This document shows, in pieces, positions 1 through 12,086 of a stretch of 64,000 nucleotides of DNA; position 1 is the first letter of the stretch, and each line of letters starts with the position of its first letter. A program made the position numbers and the translations under genes. The stretch covers positions 53,287,528 through 53,351,527 of the forward strand of contig NC_080587.1 of the NCBI RefSeq assembly GCF_029962835.1. Direction: 5' to 3'. The notes below the pieces were generated by a model. The model was not told the DNA's origin. It made no database searches and saw nothing but the letters and a program-made list of their open reading frames with translations. The stretch comes from Magnolia sinica (Eukaryota > Streptophyta > Magnoliopsida > Magnoliales > Magnoliaceae).

Positions 1-94
1 CATTTCTCATATAGGTTGTGTATTGCTTCTTTGCTGTCTATCCGACAGTAGCCCCACCTTGAAAAATAGACACAAAATCAGGTAAGTCCAATCA

Positions 95-194
95 TTATAT
101 GGGCTATTAAGTGAATTTGGAGATTTTTGGGTGGCTCTTGATTGTTATATGGACTATTAAGTGAATTTGGAGATTTCTGGGTGGTTCTTGATTG
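95..194. repeat. two-copy tandem duplication, 50-bp unit
   Basis: Two adjacent 50-bp copies (95-144 and 145-194) both read ttatatgg.ctattaagtg and continue through gaatttggagattt.tgggt, with only a few substitutions. This is a simple local duplication in non-coding DNA next to the coding-like fragment at 207-497. Confidence 0.8.
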
Positions 195-206
195 TTTTCT
201 TTAGTG

Positions 207-497
207 TTATTGGATGGGCTTGAATTCGGACACCTCATCATCATGGTCTGGCACACTGGATGGCCATGTAGAGTCATCCATTAAGTAATTTATCAGTTGC
301 TGCAGCACTTCATCTATGTTTCCCTTGATGGAAATGTTAAAGAGTACTCTGGGATAGAATGATCCAAGCCATCTAATTGGTTGACCCTTGTAAACCCATG
401 ATTTTGGAGCAGTTGGGAGCGTGGGAATTGATATCAAGGATTTTAAAATAGGGTCAATGTTTGGCACTCCTAAGTCTTGGATTTCGTTTTCAACCAA
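207..497 (-). pseudogene. unrecognised coding-like fragment, probably a 3' terminal exon
   Basis: An open frame of about 96 codons on the minus strand ends in TAA at 207. Its composition is protein-like: it includes IDPILKSLISIPTLPTAPKS, WVYKGQPIRWLGSFYPRV and an acidic tail DHDDEVSEFKPIQ. There is no ATG at the 5' end. An in-frame TGA lies a few codons upstream, so if real this is an exon or fragment whose 5' partner is elsewhere. I see no transposon signature and could not assign a family. It could be the last exon of a host gene or a captured or pseudogenised piece. Confidence 0.35.
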
Positions 498-724
498 ATT
501 TCAAATCTTAGATTTTGGCCTCTTTTTAAAACTTAGAAAAAAATAGGCTGCAAAATTTATAATTTTCAATCATCAAACTAACATAATTAATATTTTATCC
601 TATCTTTAGCATATTTATACTTATTCACATCATTGGATATTTTCTCTTACATTAGCATTATGATGATGAGAGGCCACAAAAACCAAGGCTATACAAATAT
701 TATATAGGCTATATATATATATAT

Positions 725-1073
725 GAGGCATGCTCTCCTACGCACGTGCGTACCTTTCCACACGTGTCATGGGTGTCGAATCTGAACGGTCCATAAGATG
801 CGGAATCCCATGAAACCGTAGGGGGTGAATTTTCATCCTGATCTAAGATTTTGATGGGCCATAGTAAAGAGAAATTCAAATCAAGGGAAGAAACTGTTTG
901 CATTTTTATGGCCCACCAAAGTTTTGGTTCAAAGTAAAAATTGGTACCATGGGGTATCATGAGGTTCTGCTTCATGTGGACCGTTTAGATTTTTGAGAAT
1001 CATTAGATATGATGAGTTCTCAAAAAAGTGCGTAGGTAGTCCTTGCGAACTGGTTCGCAGGTGAGCGTTCCGC
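725..1073. mobile_element. MITE flanked on both sides by (TA)n
   Basis: The ends are inverted: the left end starts gaggcatgctctcctacgca and the right end read backwards starts gcggaacgctcacctgcgaa. (TA)n runs lie directly outside, at 708-724 and 1074-1088. There is no coding capacity. A target duplication cannot be told apart from the TA repeat. The internal text (gtggaccgtttagatttt, gatgggcc) is typical of the MITEs throughout this window. Confidence 0.6.
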
Positions 1074-2590
1074 ATATATATATATATAAGAGATGTTGTT
1101 TCACGTATAAAATTAATGATTCCACCTTTATAAGCATCCTAATATTTGAAATTACCTTATTTTTTGGCCAATATTCTTTGACAGTTGGTCTGTACAATAA
1201 TTATTTTACATGTGTACTATTTTACATGTGTACACACGTATGTCATGTTAGAATATTTTAGACTATTTAATTCTTCACATTCATTATTCAGTGAATGCAT
1301 AGAAAATGATTTCCAAAATTCCCATTGTCAAAATCCAACTACCAAGCAAAATTTTTGAAATCCAGAATTTTGAAAATCTATGCTCCCAAACACAACTAAA
1401 AATCCCAAATTTGAAATTCAGGGTTAGGAATTCAAGTTTTTAAATCATACTCATAAATAACTTACAAGGGAAATTGAAGGGAAGTAATGGATAGGCATTA
1501 TCTCATCGATTTCAACTTTCAAAACATGAGTCATCTATGGTGAGTCCCCTACAAAAGTCTTGATGGCTTTTCCTACCATGTTTGCACGTGGAGATGTGGT
1601 TGTACCTTACTTTGTTTCATCCGCTCCTGTTGTCTCGATCCATGGTAGAGTTTGGTACACAAGAAGACCTAGACATTTGAGTGGCCGTTTATAGTAGCAA
1701 AAATTCATTAATATTTTTTTGTCTATTACCCAAGTCTAGCAAAAATTCATTAATATTTTTGTCTATTACCCAAGTCTTACACTTTTGTTATATTTAGACA
1801 CACATGCTCCTGTTGTAATATATGGTAGAGCATTTGTGGCTTATATGTGTCAATGTATCATTGTCTATCCTTTGAACACTGCAAATGTGACAGGTTCAGT
1901 GTTCAATAATGCTCCTCAGGTACTGCATTTGTCACATCTGCTAGGCTATATTTGTGGCACATGTATTGTCAAGTGCTTCACGTGCCATGTATGTGAGTTA
2001 GTGTGCCTATACTTTATCTTACATATAAGTATAGGCGTATTATGGGAATATGCTTAAGGTATTGAACTTATTCAACACTTGCATTTGATGACCAATTTAA
2101 GTCTCTAAATTAGGAGATCCATTCTGCCTAGACTATAGACTTGTGTATATATACTAACTTCTCATTTGACATTTCTACACTGTTCTAATAAAAGCTACTG
2201 CAACAAGCCTTCTTTTTTTTCTTTTTTCTTTTTTTTGGTTCTAACTCTTATTTTAAATGAGTTCTTTTACTAAAATCATATTTTCAAAACTTAAAAAATA
2301 ACTCTTATTTAAAATAAGCACATTTGGTCAAATATTCAAATAAGAGTTTTTTTTTTAAGGGATAATTGTTATCATTTTTAAAGATTACAATAACTCCATT
2401 ATAAGAGCAACTGAGATGGTGTTTTGGTAGATCTCATCATAGATTGACCGTGCCCCAAATGGCAAATGAATAGATGGCTACAATCTGCATGTTGTAAGAC
2501 ATTTGGACTGTCCATTATATCAAATATTGGATGTGAATCGTCTATCATATGGAACCCACCTTTGGTGTGGATTGTCCATCCTATGAGCCA
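1074..2590. other. non-coding stretch, no gene seen
   Basis: AT-rich sequence with many stops in all frames. The only structure I see is a 44-bp tandem duplication at about 1696-1780 (agcaaaaattcattaatatt twice) and poly-T tracts near 2210-2360. Short open frames here have no protein-like composition. Confidence 0.6.
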
Positions 2591-3840
2591 AACCTTTAAA
2601 GTAGGCCATCCATCATGCAAGGCCCATCTTTGATGTGGACCATTTATCGTTAGGGGTTGACCTTTGATGTGAGCCATCCATTATGTGGGCCCACCTTGAT
2701 GTAGGTCATTCATAATGTGGGGACCACCATCAACGCTAATTGTCCTTTATGCGGGGCCCCTTAATGTCCACTACTCATCACATGGAATCCATATTTAGTG
2801 TATCCATCGTGTGGGCCCTCCCCTTCAAAGTGTTTTGTCCTTTATGTGGGGCCACTTTTGATGTCCACTATCCATCATGTGGGTGCACCTTCTATGTGAA
2901 TCATCTATTACATTAGACTTAGATGTGGACTATCCATTAGGTGGAGCCCACTTGATGTGGACTATCCGTCATGAGTAGCGACACTTTGATGTGGGTCATC
3001 CATCATGTGAGGCCCACTCCATCCATTATGTGGGCCATTCATTATGCAGGGGCCCACCTTTAATACGACTCAATCATCATGCGGGACCACCTTTAATGTC
3101 AATTGTCCATCACATGGGCCCACCTTTGATGTCATCATCCATCATATGGGTCCCACCTTTGATGCAGACTGTCCATCAAGTGGGACCCACTTAACGTGGA
3201 TGGTCCATCATATTGGGCCACACTTTGATGTGTGTCATCCATCAAGTGGGGCCCACCTTTGATGTGAACCCTGCATTATGTGGGTCCACCTTGATGTGGA
3301 CTATTCATCATGTGGGGGGCACCTTTAATATAAGTCTTTCATCATGCGGGCCCACATTTGGTGTCCACCATCCATCACATGGATCCCACCTTTGCTATGG
3401 ATTGTCCATCATGTAGGGCCCACTTGATGTGGATAGTCCATCATGTGAGCTACATTTTGAAGTGGGCCATCCATCATGTGGGATCCACCTTTGATGTTCA
3501 CATCCATCATGTGGGTCCAACCTTGGCTATGGACCATCCATTATGTGGGGCCAAACCTTCAATATGGTTGTTCATCATGTGGGCCTACCTTTAATGTCAA
3601 CCTTCCATCGTGTGGTCCCACCTTCATTGTCCACCATCCATTATGTGGGTCCCACCTTTGATGTGGACCATCCATTGTGGATCATCCATCATGTGGGGCC
3701 ACACTCTGATGTGGGGCATCCATCATGTGGGGCCCACCTTTGTTGTAAGGATGCATTATGTGGGCTTACCTTAATGTGGACTATTCATCATGTGGAGCCC
3801 CACCTTTAATATGGGTCATTCTTCATCTGGGCTCACCTTA
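2590..3840. repeat. degenerate minisatellite, about 33-37 bp period
   Basis: About 1.25 kb is built from repeats of the phrase catccatcatgtggg followed by cccacctttgatgtgga, with indels so that the period drifts between about 33 and 37 bp. More than 30 units are visible, with divergence highest at the edges. The unit closely matches the conserved phrase in the dispersed MITEs of this window. The array may therefore have arisen by amplifying a MITE subterminal segment, which is inference. Open frames across it are repeat artefacts. Confidence 0.85.
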
Positions 3841-4221
3841 AAGAGATTGTGAAGAGATGAAAAGATGGCAAAATGGGAATTACTTAAAAAAGTTTAATGA
3901 CAAATTTGTCCAAAATTTAGAAAACAATGCCTATTGCTCAACTGAGTAAGCTCTTAAAGAAAAAGTGACCTACGCATTTTTTATTTTTCAAGAATTTTTT
4001 TAGCAGTTTCTTTTTTAAAAAATGATAAATTTAGAGCTTTACTGGATATTTTAACTTATTTTTTTAGAACAAATAAGCTATTATTAGTAGAGAGGCCAAC
4101 CAGCCCTTAATCTTACTAATTTTTAAAACTAAGAACGTATAAAGAGTTTTAAGTTCTATATGCAATGTGTTTTGGCCAACTTCATGGAACTAATTACAGT
4201 GATTTGTATGTGGGTGTTACT

Positions 4222-4360
4222 ATATTATTATTATTATTAAACACAAACACTCACACTCACCCCTACACACTCACATATTGCATTCAGACCGTAAGGGATG
4301 CACAAACCTGTGACCTTCTATTGAAACTCCGGAGAGTCTATAACTAAGGCCCAGGAACAA
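4222..4360 (-). mobile_element. SINE-like element (same family as 23,069-23,233)
   Basis: Read on the minus strand it begins with a tRNA-like head (ccttagttatagactctccg, gagtttcaatagaagg), continues gtgagtgtgtaggggtgagt and ends in an (ATA)n tail at about 4228-4240. Head, GT-rich middle and simple-repeat tail follow the same order as the better preserved SINE at 23,069-23,233. The pol III A and B boxes are degenerate and I find no clear target duplication. Confidence 0.5.
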
Positions 4361-4559
4361 GTGCAATGTTCATGCATTAGGATATAGTTGGCGTCTATAT
4401 GATCTAACATGGATCTATTGGTTTCTTAAGGACATTGTTATGTTTAAGATATGGTAGATTAGACCATGTATCAAATAATTTTATTGGTACCAATATCTTA
4501 AAGGTTTTCAATAGTTTTACGAATGTTTTTTAATCATTGATATTTTATTTTAATTGTTG

Positions 4560-4915
4560 AATATTTTGGACAAAGTAACGTGATTATTGGATAAAGTAAC
4601 GGGGTTCAATTAGACAAAGTGACGATGTTCCACTAGATAAAGTTTAGGTTTACCAGACAAATTGATAAGGTTTTGCTTGATAAAATGTTGAGTTTTCTAA
4701 TAAAGTGACTTGGTTCCACTAGACAAAGTGACGATGTTACTGTGAAAAGTGAGACGATGTTACTATAAAAAGTGACACGATTTCACTAGATAAAGTAGTG
4801 GCTTATCAAATAAAATGACAGGGTTTCAATAGACAAAGTGACGAGTTCATTTGACAAAGTGATAGGGTTCCATTAGATAAAATGATAGAGTTTCATTAAA
4901 TAAACTAATGTATCC
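4560..4915. repeat. degenerate tandem repeat, about 25-27 bp period
   Basis: Repeating phrases of the form ccactagacaaagtgacgat appear about a dozen times with variants such as gataaagt, gacaaagt and gataaaat. The period is about 26 bp. The array is AT-rich and non-coding and is unrelated in sequence to the GC-richer minisatellite at 2590-3840. Confidence 0.75.
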
Positions 4916-6600
4916 ATTTTATATAATTATCTTCGTGGGTCCTATAAATTTTAAGGGTTGATATCTCTTTTCTAAATATTTTCTTTGGTGTGCCTCACAT
5001 GAATCTCGTGTTAACATAATTTTTTTGGATTTGAGCCTAAATGATTACACATCTAATTGTTAGAATGGATTCTGCATACATATCATAATGGGCCCCCGCC
5101 AAAAATTCAATTCTCCATACTTCTCCAATTGTAAAGAGAGGCAAGACTCTTGATTTTTTTCAAGGCTCGCTGTGATGTTTATGTAATATCAACTATAACC
5201 ATTGGCTATTAAGTCTCATATTGAACTTAGAGATACGCACTAAATGAAATAGTTGGGAGAAAGATGTCTACCTTTTATTTTAAAGGGTTAAACATTATAC
5301 TTACATCAAAATCCACTTCAACAACTAGATTATTAAAATAAAATAAAATAATTTTTTTTTTAAAAAAAAAAAAAGCATTTTGCCAAAAATCTTACCAATA
5401 TATGAATCACTTGGGCTAGACTAATGGAAACAATTTGAAAGGCGAGGATTGTCTATACACTGTTTACAATCATGTGATCAATCTGAATTATAGATAGAAC
5501 TAAGTTTTTTGGCCTATGGCCTAAATTAGGGTGACGTATCTTGTGGTCTAGGTTGATTTTTCAAAAAATATCATAGTCTGGCCCACCTAAGCCATTGACT
5601 ATTTGCTCATACAAGTGACTTTGACCAAAGGGACACTGGTAGCATATGCCACTAATTGCAGTATTGTGTGTTATTGGAAAAGCTATATTGGCTCCACCAT
5701 GATGTATGTATTTTATCTATGCCGTCCATCCATTTTTACATCTTTGTAGTTCATGAGCACAAAATTAAGGAAGATTCAAATCTCAAGTGGACCACACCAT
5801 AAGAAATATGGATGATTAGAATATTAAGAACTTATTGGGGGCTACAAAAGTTTTGGATCAAGCTGATATTTGTATTTTTTCTTCATTCATGTCTTTGTGA
5901 CGTTATTAGTTGGTTGGATGGAAAATAAACATTACATTGGGCTCTACGAAGTTTATAATGGTATGTGTTCAATCACCACTTTTCTTATTGTGTGGTCCAC
6001 TTGAGATATCAATCTATCTAGTTTTAGACTTATGCCCGATGTAAGTGGGCAAAATTGGATTAAAATAAACAACTATCATGGTTAGAGGTGGACATTGAGT
6101 TGATTCAAATCGAGTTAGGAGTGACCCGACTCAATTCGGTTGTGAAATAGGCCCAGCCCGTACTTGACCTGACTCGTTGTGTCCGATGGTGAAGGGGTCA
6201 ATATGTTCTATTGAAACCCCTCTATGATGTGTGTATGGCATATCCAATCCATCCATCAGATGGCCAGCATCATGTTGGCCATGCTCCAAAAATTTCAGGC
6301 AGATCAAAAAAAAAAAGAAAAAGAAAAAAGAAGTGGGCGGCACCATTGAAAACAGTGGTAATTAAACACCCACTGTTGAAACCTTCTTATTAATGAAAAC
6401 GTACAGCAGCAAGTGAAGTCCACCCTGATATACGTGTTCTAAATCGACACTGTCCGTAAGATGGCCCATACCAATTTATGCTAGTGGCCCAAAAATCAGG
6501 TAGGTCACACTATTTGGAAACAGTGGTGATTAAACACCCACGGTTAAACAAACCACACTACCAGACAAAGGCCACCGTTACATTTGGCATATAACACTAA
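4916..6600. other. non-coding stretch with MITE remnant
   Basis: There is no coding evidence. From about 5690 to 6060 the text matches the MITE family (ccaccatgatgtatgtattt, ccgtccatccatttttacat, then ttggatggaaaataaacatt), but the outer ends are not matched as inverted repeats, so this is probably a truncated copy. A smaller family-like stretch lies at about 6180-6580. Confidence 0.5.
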
Positions 6601-6609
6601 AGGGGAGGT

Positions 6610-7119
6610 GGGACGCGGATTGCATCCTACTAATCCGTCCCGACGGGGCTTCGTGGGGCCCAAAGTGATGTAATTGTTTTATCCACGCCGTTCATCGATT
6701 TTCTCGGATCATTTTACATTATCATCCAAAAATGAAGTAGGTCCACATCTCCAGTGGACTACACCAAAGGAAGCTGCAGTGATAATGACATCCACCGTTG
6801 AAACCTTTCTAAGGGCCACCGTGATGTTTTTTCACCATCCAAACTATTCATCAAGTCATGTAGGCGTGGATGAAGTGAAAACATAAATACTAGCTTGATC
6901 CGAAACTTCTCCAGCTCCCAAGAAGTTTTTAATGGTGGAAGTTCAATACCCACTTTGTGGTCCACTGCCCTTAACCTGCCTCATTTTTTGGCTAATGCCT
7001 TAAAATGATATGAGAAAAACGATGAACAGCTTGGATAAGACAATTAAATCACGGTGGCCCCACAGAGCCCTGCCCGGACGGATTACCGTCCGGCCGGGGG
7101 TAGGACGCAATCCGCGTCC
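6610..7119. mobile_element. Mutator-type MITE with 9-bp target duplication
   Basis: The left terminus gggacgcggattgcatccta is the inverse of the right terminus (reverse reading ggacgcggattgcgtcctac). Inverted similarity continues inward for over 100 bp, including the gtggggcccaaagtgatgta and cacggtggccccacag arms. Immediately outside lie aggggaggt (6601-6609) and aggggaggg (7120-7128). A 9-bp duplication with one mismatch is the usual size for MULEs. There is no coding capacity. Confidence 0.8.
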
Positions 7120-7129
7120 AGGGGAGGGG

Positions 7130-8370
7130 GGGAAGTGTCAACAACCCACGCTGCACCCCCACAGCGTGTGGGTTTACACGCTGCAAGGCAGGAGCGTGTG
7201 GCTTTTGTCCACCCTGTGGACCCCACCTTGATATATTTATTTTAAATCCTTGCCGTCCATTTGGATTTTCAGATCACAAAAGGGGCTGGGCCAAAAAATG
7301 AAACAAATGCAAAATCTTAATTGGGCCCACCGCTAGCAACCGTGAAGTTGACGCCTACTGTTGAAATTTTTCCTAGGTATCATTCAGGTGTTTATATACC
7401 ATCATACTCACGTCAGACCTGGACGAAGGGAATACACAAGTATCAGATTGATCCAAATTTTAATTGGGCCGTACTACGAGCCCAACGTGATGTAAGCTCA
7501 TATATCCACGTTTCTAACGTGTGGGCCCCACTCTGATTTAAGTGTTTTATACGCGCAGTCCATCCATTTTTGTACAGCCCAAATGGACCACCTTGTGACA
7601 TATGTTGTCTCTACACACCATTAGACCATTTATAGGTCCACTAGGATACATGTGACGTACGGTTCAGATTGTCCCTTGGTTTTGGCAGTCCATGTGGCCC
7701 ACTTTGATGTATGTATCCTGGGATTCACACTACAAATTACTTGTGTGGTGTGGCCTATTGCCAAGGCCTATTAGGCTTAATTAGAGCTATTTCAAGGCCC
7801 AAACATATCAGTTTTGTGGGCTAGAATGTGAACCTCATGTAGAATTCAAAACCAATGAAATTGTCATGAATTTTAAGGCCCAACAATTCCAAATGGGCAG
7901 CACATCTCTAATGCACATGATTTATGGTTTGATTGACGTGGGCATGGATTATATATGGTTGGTTTACATGTTTGAATCAGCCCATTAACAATAATGTAAT
8001 AAGCCCATAAGGGAATGTGATGCGTATGTGATGTAGATAGTGGTATATGTATGATGTAGGTAGCATGAGATGTATGGATGATATGGATGGCATGAGATAT
8101 ATGCATCATGTATATGATATGTGATGGATGCATGAGGAAGATGGCATGAGATACATTGCATGATGTAAGACATGATCGACATTGGACCGTGGGTTAGGCC
8201 CATTGCTTATGGGTACCAATGCCAAGACCCAGCCCGTATTTAGGTGAGATGAAGGGTTCGAATGGACTTCTCGTGAACAATGGGCTATCAGATAAGGACT
8301 ATGAAACTCATGGTATAAGTGATATAGTGGCCTTGTATTTTAAACTGACACCCGTATGTGACATTGTCAT
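7130..8370. other. non-coding stretch, MITE and LTR-like debris
   Basis: 7130-7560 has MITE-family phrases (gtggaccccaccttgatata). 7690-8300 is rich in ggcccaa and gggcct motifs and then in degenerate gatg/catgag repeats. It resembles internal parts of the long gypsy LTRs further right (for example 32,300-32,900). No ends or target duplications were found and no gene is seen. Confidence 0.4.
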
Positions 8371-8371
8371 G

Positions 8372-8770
8372 TAATAACTTACTCCTCTAGTAACTGCCTT
8401 AACTTAGATTGGTCAGCCATAGATACTTTCAGCTTAGTATGGTGAAACTGTATATGGAATTTTGCTTCCATCTCAGTCCATGTCTGGACCGAGTCAAGTA
8501 GATTAATGTGCTAAGTGAAGGCAGCCCCCGTTAGAGAATTTCCAAATAGCTTTAGCTTTAGAAAGTTATTCTAAGACACCTCATTGTATTGCATGGTGAA
8601 GCGGCCAATATCTTCTATAGTAGAGGTCTCGTTGTCTCCTGAAAACAGGGTGAACTCTAGGAACCTGAAACCTCTGAAAATTGAAAATTTTGATCAACCC
8701 ACTCAAGGTACAATTTCCTGTAAGTCAATTGAACAGTTCATCAACCATTTGATTGCACACCATACTCGTG
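8372..8770 (-). pseudogene. decayed Ty3/gypsy gag (Retrotrans_gag-like) fragment
   Basis: One minus-strand frame, interrupted by stops, reads as the conserved capsid core of plant gypsy Gag. Segments in order are FRFLEFTLFSGDNE, TIEDIGRFTMQYNE, a leucine-rich LKLKLFGNSLTGAAFT, a gap where a Trp codon is TAG, then HINLLDSVQTWTEMEAKFHI and VSMADQSKLRQLLEE. This is the usual order for this family: PEFxxFSG, IxRF, LRLFxxSLTGxAFTW, WxxMExxFHxxF, then VSMADL. No protease, RT or integrase is visible to the left, so the element is truncated. Its 5' LTR would lie to the right, but I could not define it. Confidence 0.7.
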
Positions 8771-8779
8771 AATAAGTCC

Positions 8780-11700
8780 AATAATATCGTCCTAGCCAAG
8801 CGGCCTTTGGGGGCCTAGCTGATTGAATTGGCCGGGAACTCTATGAGGTTGTTGTACATTTGGGTCTATATCTGCATTTGTAATGGACGTTGGGTAAGGT
8901 GCGACCAGGACTTGTCCCCGGGCATCTTACCCTTTGGTATCTGTTACGAGCGAGAGGCATGGTTGACGGCTGCACCCCGAGCCCCTTCATCCTAAGTTTC
9001 CTTGGTGAGGAAGAGTCATAATCGGAGGTTACCTCCTAGTGGCTCAGTCCTTGGGTAGCCATTGTGATTGGGATGCACAGTCAAAGGTTGCCCCTGAGCA
9101 CGTCCACCCTTTGATATGCAGCCGATGCTACTTAAGGTTGCCCCCTTTGGTAATCAAATGTCTGAGGTTTTATAATAATAGGTAGGGTCTCTTAGAGGTT
9201 GGACTCTAAATGGCTCGGCCATATAACCATATAATGACGGCTGGGTTGCCGGTCGCCACCCCCCCTCCCCCCCCCCCCCCCAAAAAAAAAGTTACTTAGG
9301 CTAGCTAATAACTTTGCTGATCAAGGTGATCCAGCTGATTATATACTCGACCATCTTATTCATTCCTTATTGCCAATGCAGATGGTAAAGGACAACCTTG
9401 TGGTTTCGATCTGACTGGCTATAGTTGGGAGCTTAATGGATTGTTCTTCCTCGTGTCTAATAGGATGGAGTAGAAAAGAACATTTATCCATGGCTTCGAG
9501 CCTCACAATGAGGCTTTGGGCAGATTTCTCGCTTGTGTCATATATGACCTGCATAAGTTGGTAACATGTTGCATACATCCAACGAAGTATTCAAAGAATG
9601 TAGCAAAGTTACCAAAAATCTGCTAGGAAGATGACCTTGCTTCAAACTCGATTATGGGCTCATGTTGCTCGACAGCTTGTTGCTCTTCCACAGCTTTGAC
9701 CATATAACTAACCTTTCTCAATTTAGAAAGCATCTTATTCTATTAAGAAATATAGTGAACATGGTTTGGATCCACCGAGCATGCCAGAAATAGTGTTGCC
9801 ACCAATTCAATTAAATTGGACCACTCATGTGATTGAGGGCCTGGATTGGGTTCTCGTGAGTGGGTAAAATGTGCGGGCATCCCAGAGCCTACTTGACTCA
9901 AAGTTTAACTGAACCACTAGTGTTCCCCCATGTTGAGCTAAACAGATTGGAGGCATGGATCAAAGATCCAGGGTCTACTCAACTATTAATACTTGCACTT
10001 CTGTTTAGGTAATTTGTGAAAGGGTAGGGATTAGTCCTTCTAAATGAGTTCTTTTTTCCTTGTAATAATAGATGTGAGTCTATGGACTTTCACCAGCACT
10101 CTCAGATCAAAATATTTCTAAATGAATAAGGATGCGCATGCAAATTAAAGAAGGAAAAATGTTGCCGATTTCATTAATATTTGGAAATGATGTTCATTAC
10201 AATCGAAAAGTTGCAAGACAACCAAATGAACATATGAATAGGGAAAAGATAAATACATGATGTTCTTATCAGAACAGTTGATCGAGGCGATCAATTAAAT
10301 CGGAACTTAGATGATCACGGTCCTACAACTTAAGGTTGCAAAAAATTACTTCTACTCTTAAGGTATTGTAGGTATTGTAGCGGGAGTCATTAGGCAATAG
10401 CTAAGTAAAACTAGGCTACGTTAGAAAAGATAAATGAAAGGTAATCTAAAAGATAGAATGATGTTTTTGGCGGAAGGCCTCGAGCTCTTATTCGATTACT
10501 CCTTTTATAGATTGTTGAGGCGATGAAACCCTTACTAAGGTTTCCTTATAACTTCTAGATCTTTCATGCTCACGTTGCAGTTTTGAATATGGAAATTCCC
10601 TTGATTGCTCTTGAACTGGTGACTTGGATTTATAAATAAATAAATAAATAAACTTAAGTAAGATCCGGACTCCCTGGATTCTAACCAAACCGTTTTTTTC
10701 TATCTCTTCTAACTTAGGCTCAAACCATGGCTAGGTTCACTTGGAAATCGATCCGACCTTCAGATCTTTGAAATCTTCTCAAACTCTGCAATTTCTTTGA
10801 ACATCTCTAGGAGGATCTCCCATTTTGGAAGGACTGTGAGAGATGGTCTCACCGAGAATATCATAGCCAGATTTGTGATAGACATGTTTTCTTGTCGAGT
10901 CTCTTATAGGCATGCTGGGTACGTTGCCTCATTAATGGGCACGATAAACGTGACCATGTGGCGTGTGTTAATTCATTCTTCTAAAAGTGGGCATAAGAGT
11001 TTATGACTTTGCATTTATAATCGAATGTGTATCATCAAGAAAGATCAAACGTCGATACTCTTGGATGAGAGTAGGTTTGACGCCAATTGCAATCATGTGA
11101 TGTCAACATGTAGGGGCATTTGATTGATCCACATCTTCAGGCACCAAAAATGAGTGTAAACATACCCAACATGGCACATTCCATCCTAGTGTTTCTATGG
11201 TGAGCGTCTCCACCCTCATATCCTTCATTGTTCCATTTGGTGACAGCCCCTTAATTATGGCTTGGCCTGGATTTTGGGCTAACATTGGAGGGCACTTCTA
11301 ATGGACAGGTTGGATTGTACTCTCACATCATGATTAGCCCCACACAGATTAGAAGTTTGGTAATTATCATGTGTAGGGAGCTGATTAGACACAGCCCGAC
11401 CTCACCTAAGACGATGACACCCTCACCGAAGGGCCCACCTTGATGTATAGCTTCATGTTAAGACATCCACACGAAACATCTAAAACCCAAGTGGCCATAG
11501 AATTAGAAAAGATGAGTTGCAGCTACTAGTATTTTTCTCTCTATATGTAGCACACACCTTTTTCTTTATCACTTTCTCATTTCTCTCCCATACTCTCTTA
11601 AATTACATTTGTATTGTTAATCATTTTCATTTTAATCATCACCAACTAACAATAGGATCACATCCAATCAATCATACATAGATCCAAAACATGTCCCATG

Positions 11701-11980
11701 AACTGCACAGTTTGGACAGGGGCACACATGTGCCATATATGGACAACATCTTTATGTCATCATGATCTGTCAAGGTGCATCAAATAACTCACCTTTTCAA
11801 TCAACTTAAGAACATAAAGGTTAAGCATGCAATAATAACCTAATTAAATATAAGATAGAAACGCCCAACCTATATAAGTTTAGGTACACAAGCATACCTA
11901 AAAGGAAGAAAGAAAACCCACATACACTCTTAACAACATCCCCTACAACCAGATGCAACATAATAGGAAGAGAGATTGTC
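8780..11980. other. non-coding stretch, probable gypsy 5' UTR/LTR debris, then aquaporin 3' flank
   Basis: No convincing gene. The position and orientation suit the 5' leader and LTR of the decayed gypsy element at 8372-8770, but no PBS or paired LTR was recognised. A run of about 14 C followed by 9 A lies at 9265-9291. An (AAAT)n run lies near 10,630-10,652. From about 11,500 to 11,980 the sequence is the 3' flank of the aquaporin remnant. Confidence 0.4.
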
Positions 11981-11981
11981 C

Positions 11982-12086
11982 TTAGAAAGCTTCTTCCTCT
12001 CTTAAGAGAGGAACATTAGTTTTTATGCTGAAGAAGTTCTCATAGATAAGGCTAGCAAGACCTCTCCACCAACGAGGGGCCTCACC
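11982..12086 (-). pseudogene. TIP4-like aquaporin pseudogene, C-terminal part of last exon
   Basis: The minus frame reads RGLASLIYENFFSIKTNVPL, then an acidic end LREEEAF and TAA at 11,982. This is the C-terminal tail of a tonoplast intrinsic protein after the last transmembrane helix. It is the continuation of 17,332-17,645, separated by the copia element. Just before this frame the expected GPLVGGG stretch is present in another phase (cccctcgttggtggagaggt has two extra bases), so there is a frameshift independent of the insertion. The TIP4 subgroup is inferred from LIYEN and the exon 2 motif. Confidence 0.75.

Noticed and set aside
2991..3809. Cluster of Cys/His/Gly-rich open frames resembling zinc-finger repeats (for example HHVGPTFDV)
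   Set aside because: Open in two frames because the tandem unit has few stops. No spacing consistent with any zinc-finger class.
9265..9291. Poly-C/poly-A run as a functional G-quadruplex element
   Set aside because: A homopolymer run next to another homopolymer is more likely slippage or assembly noise. No conserved context to support function.
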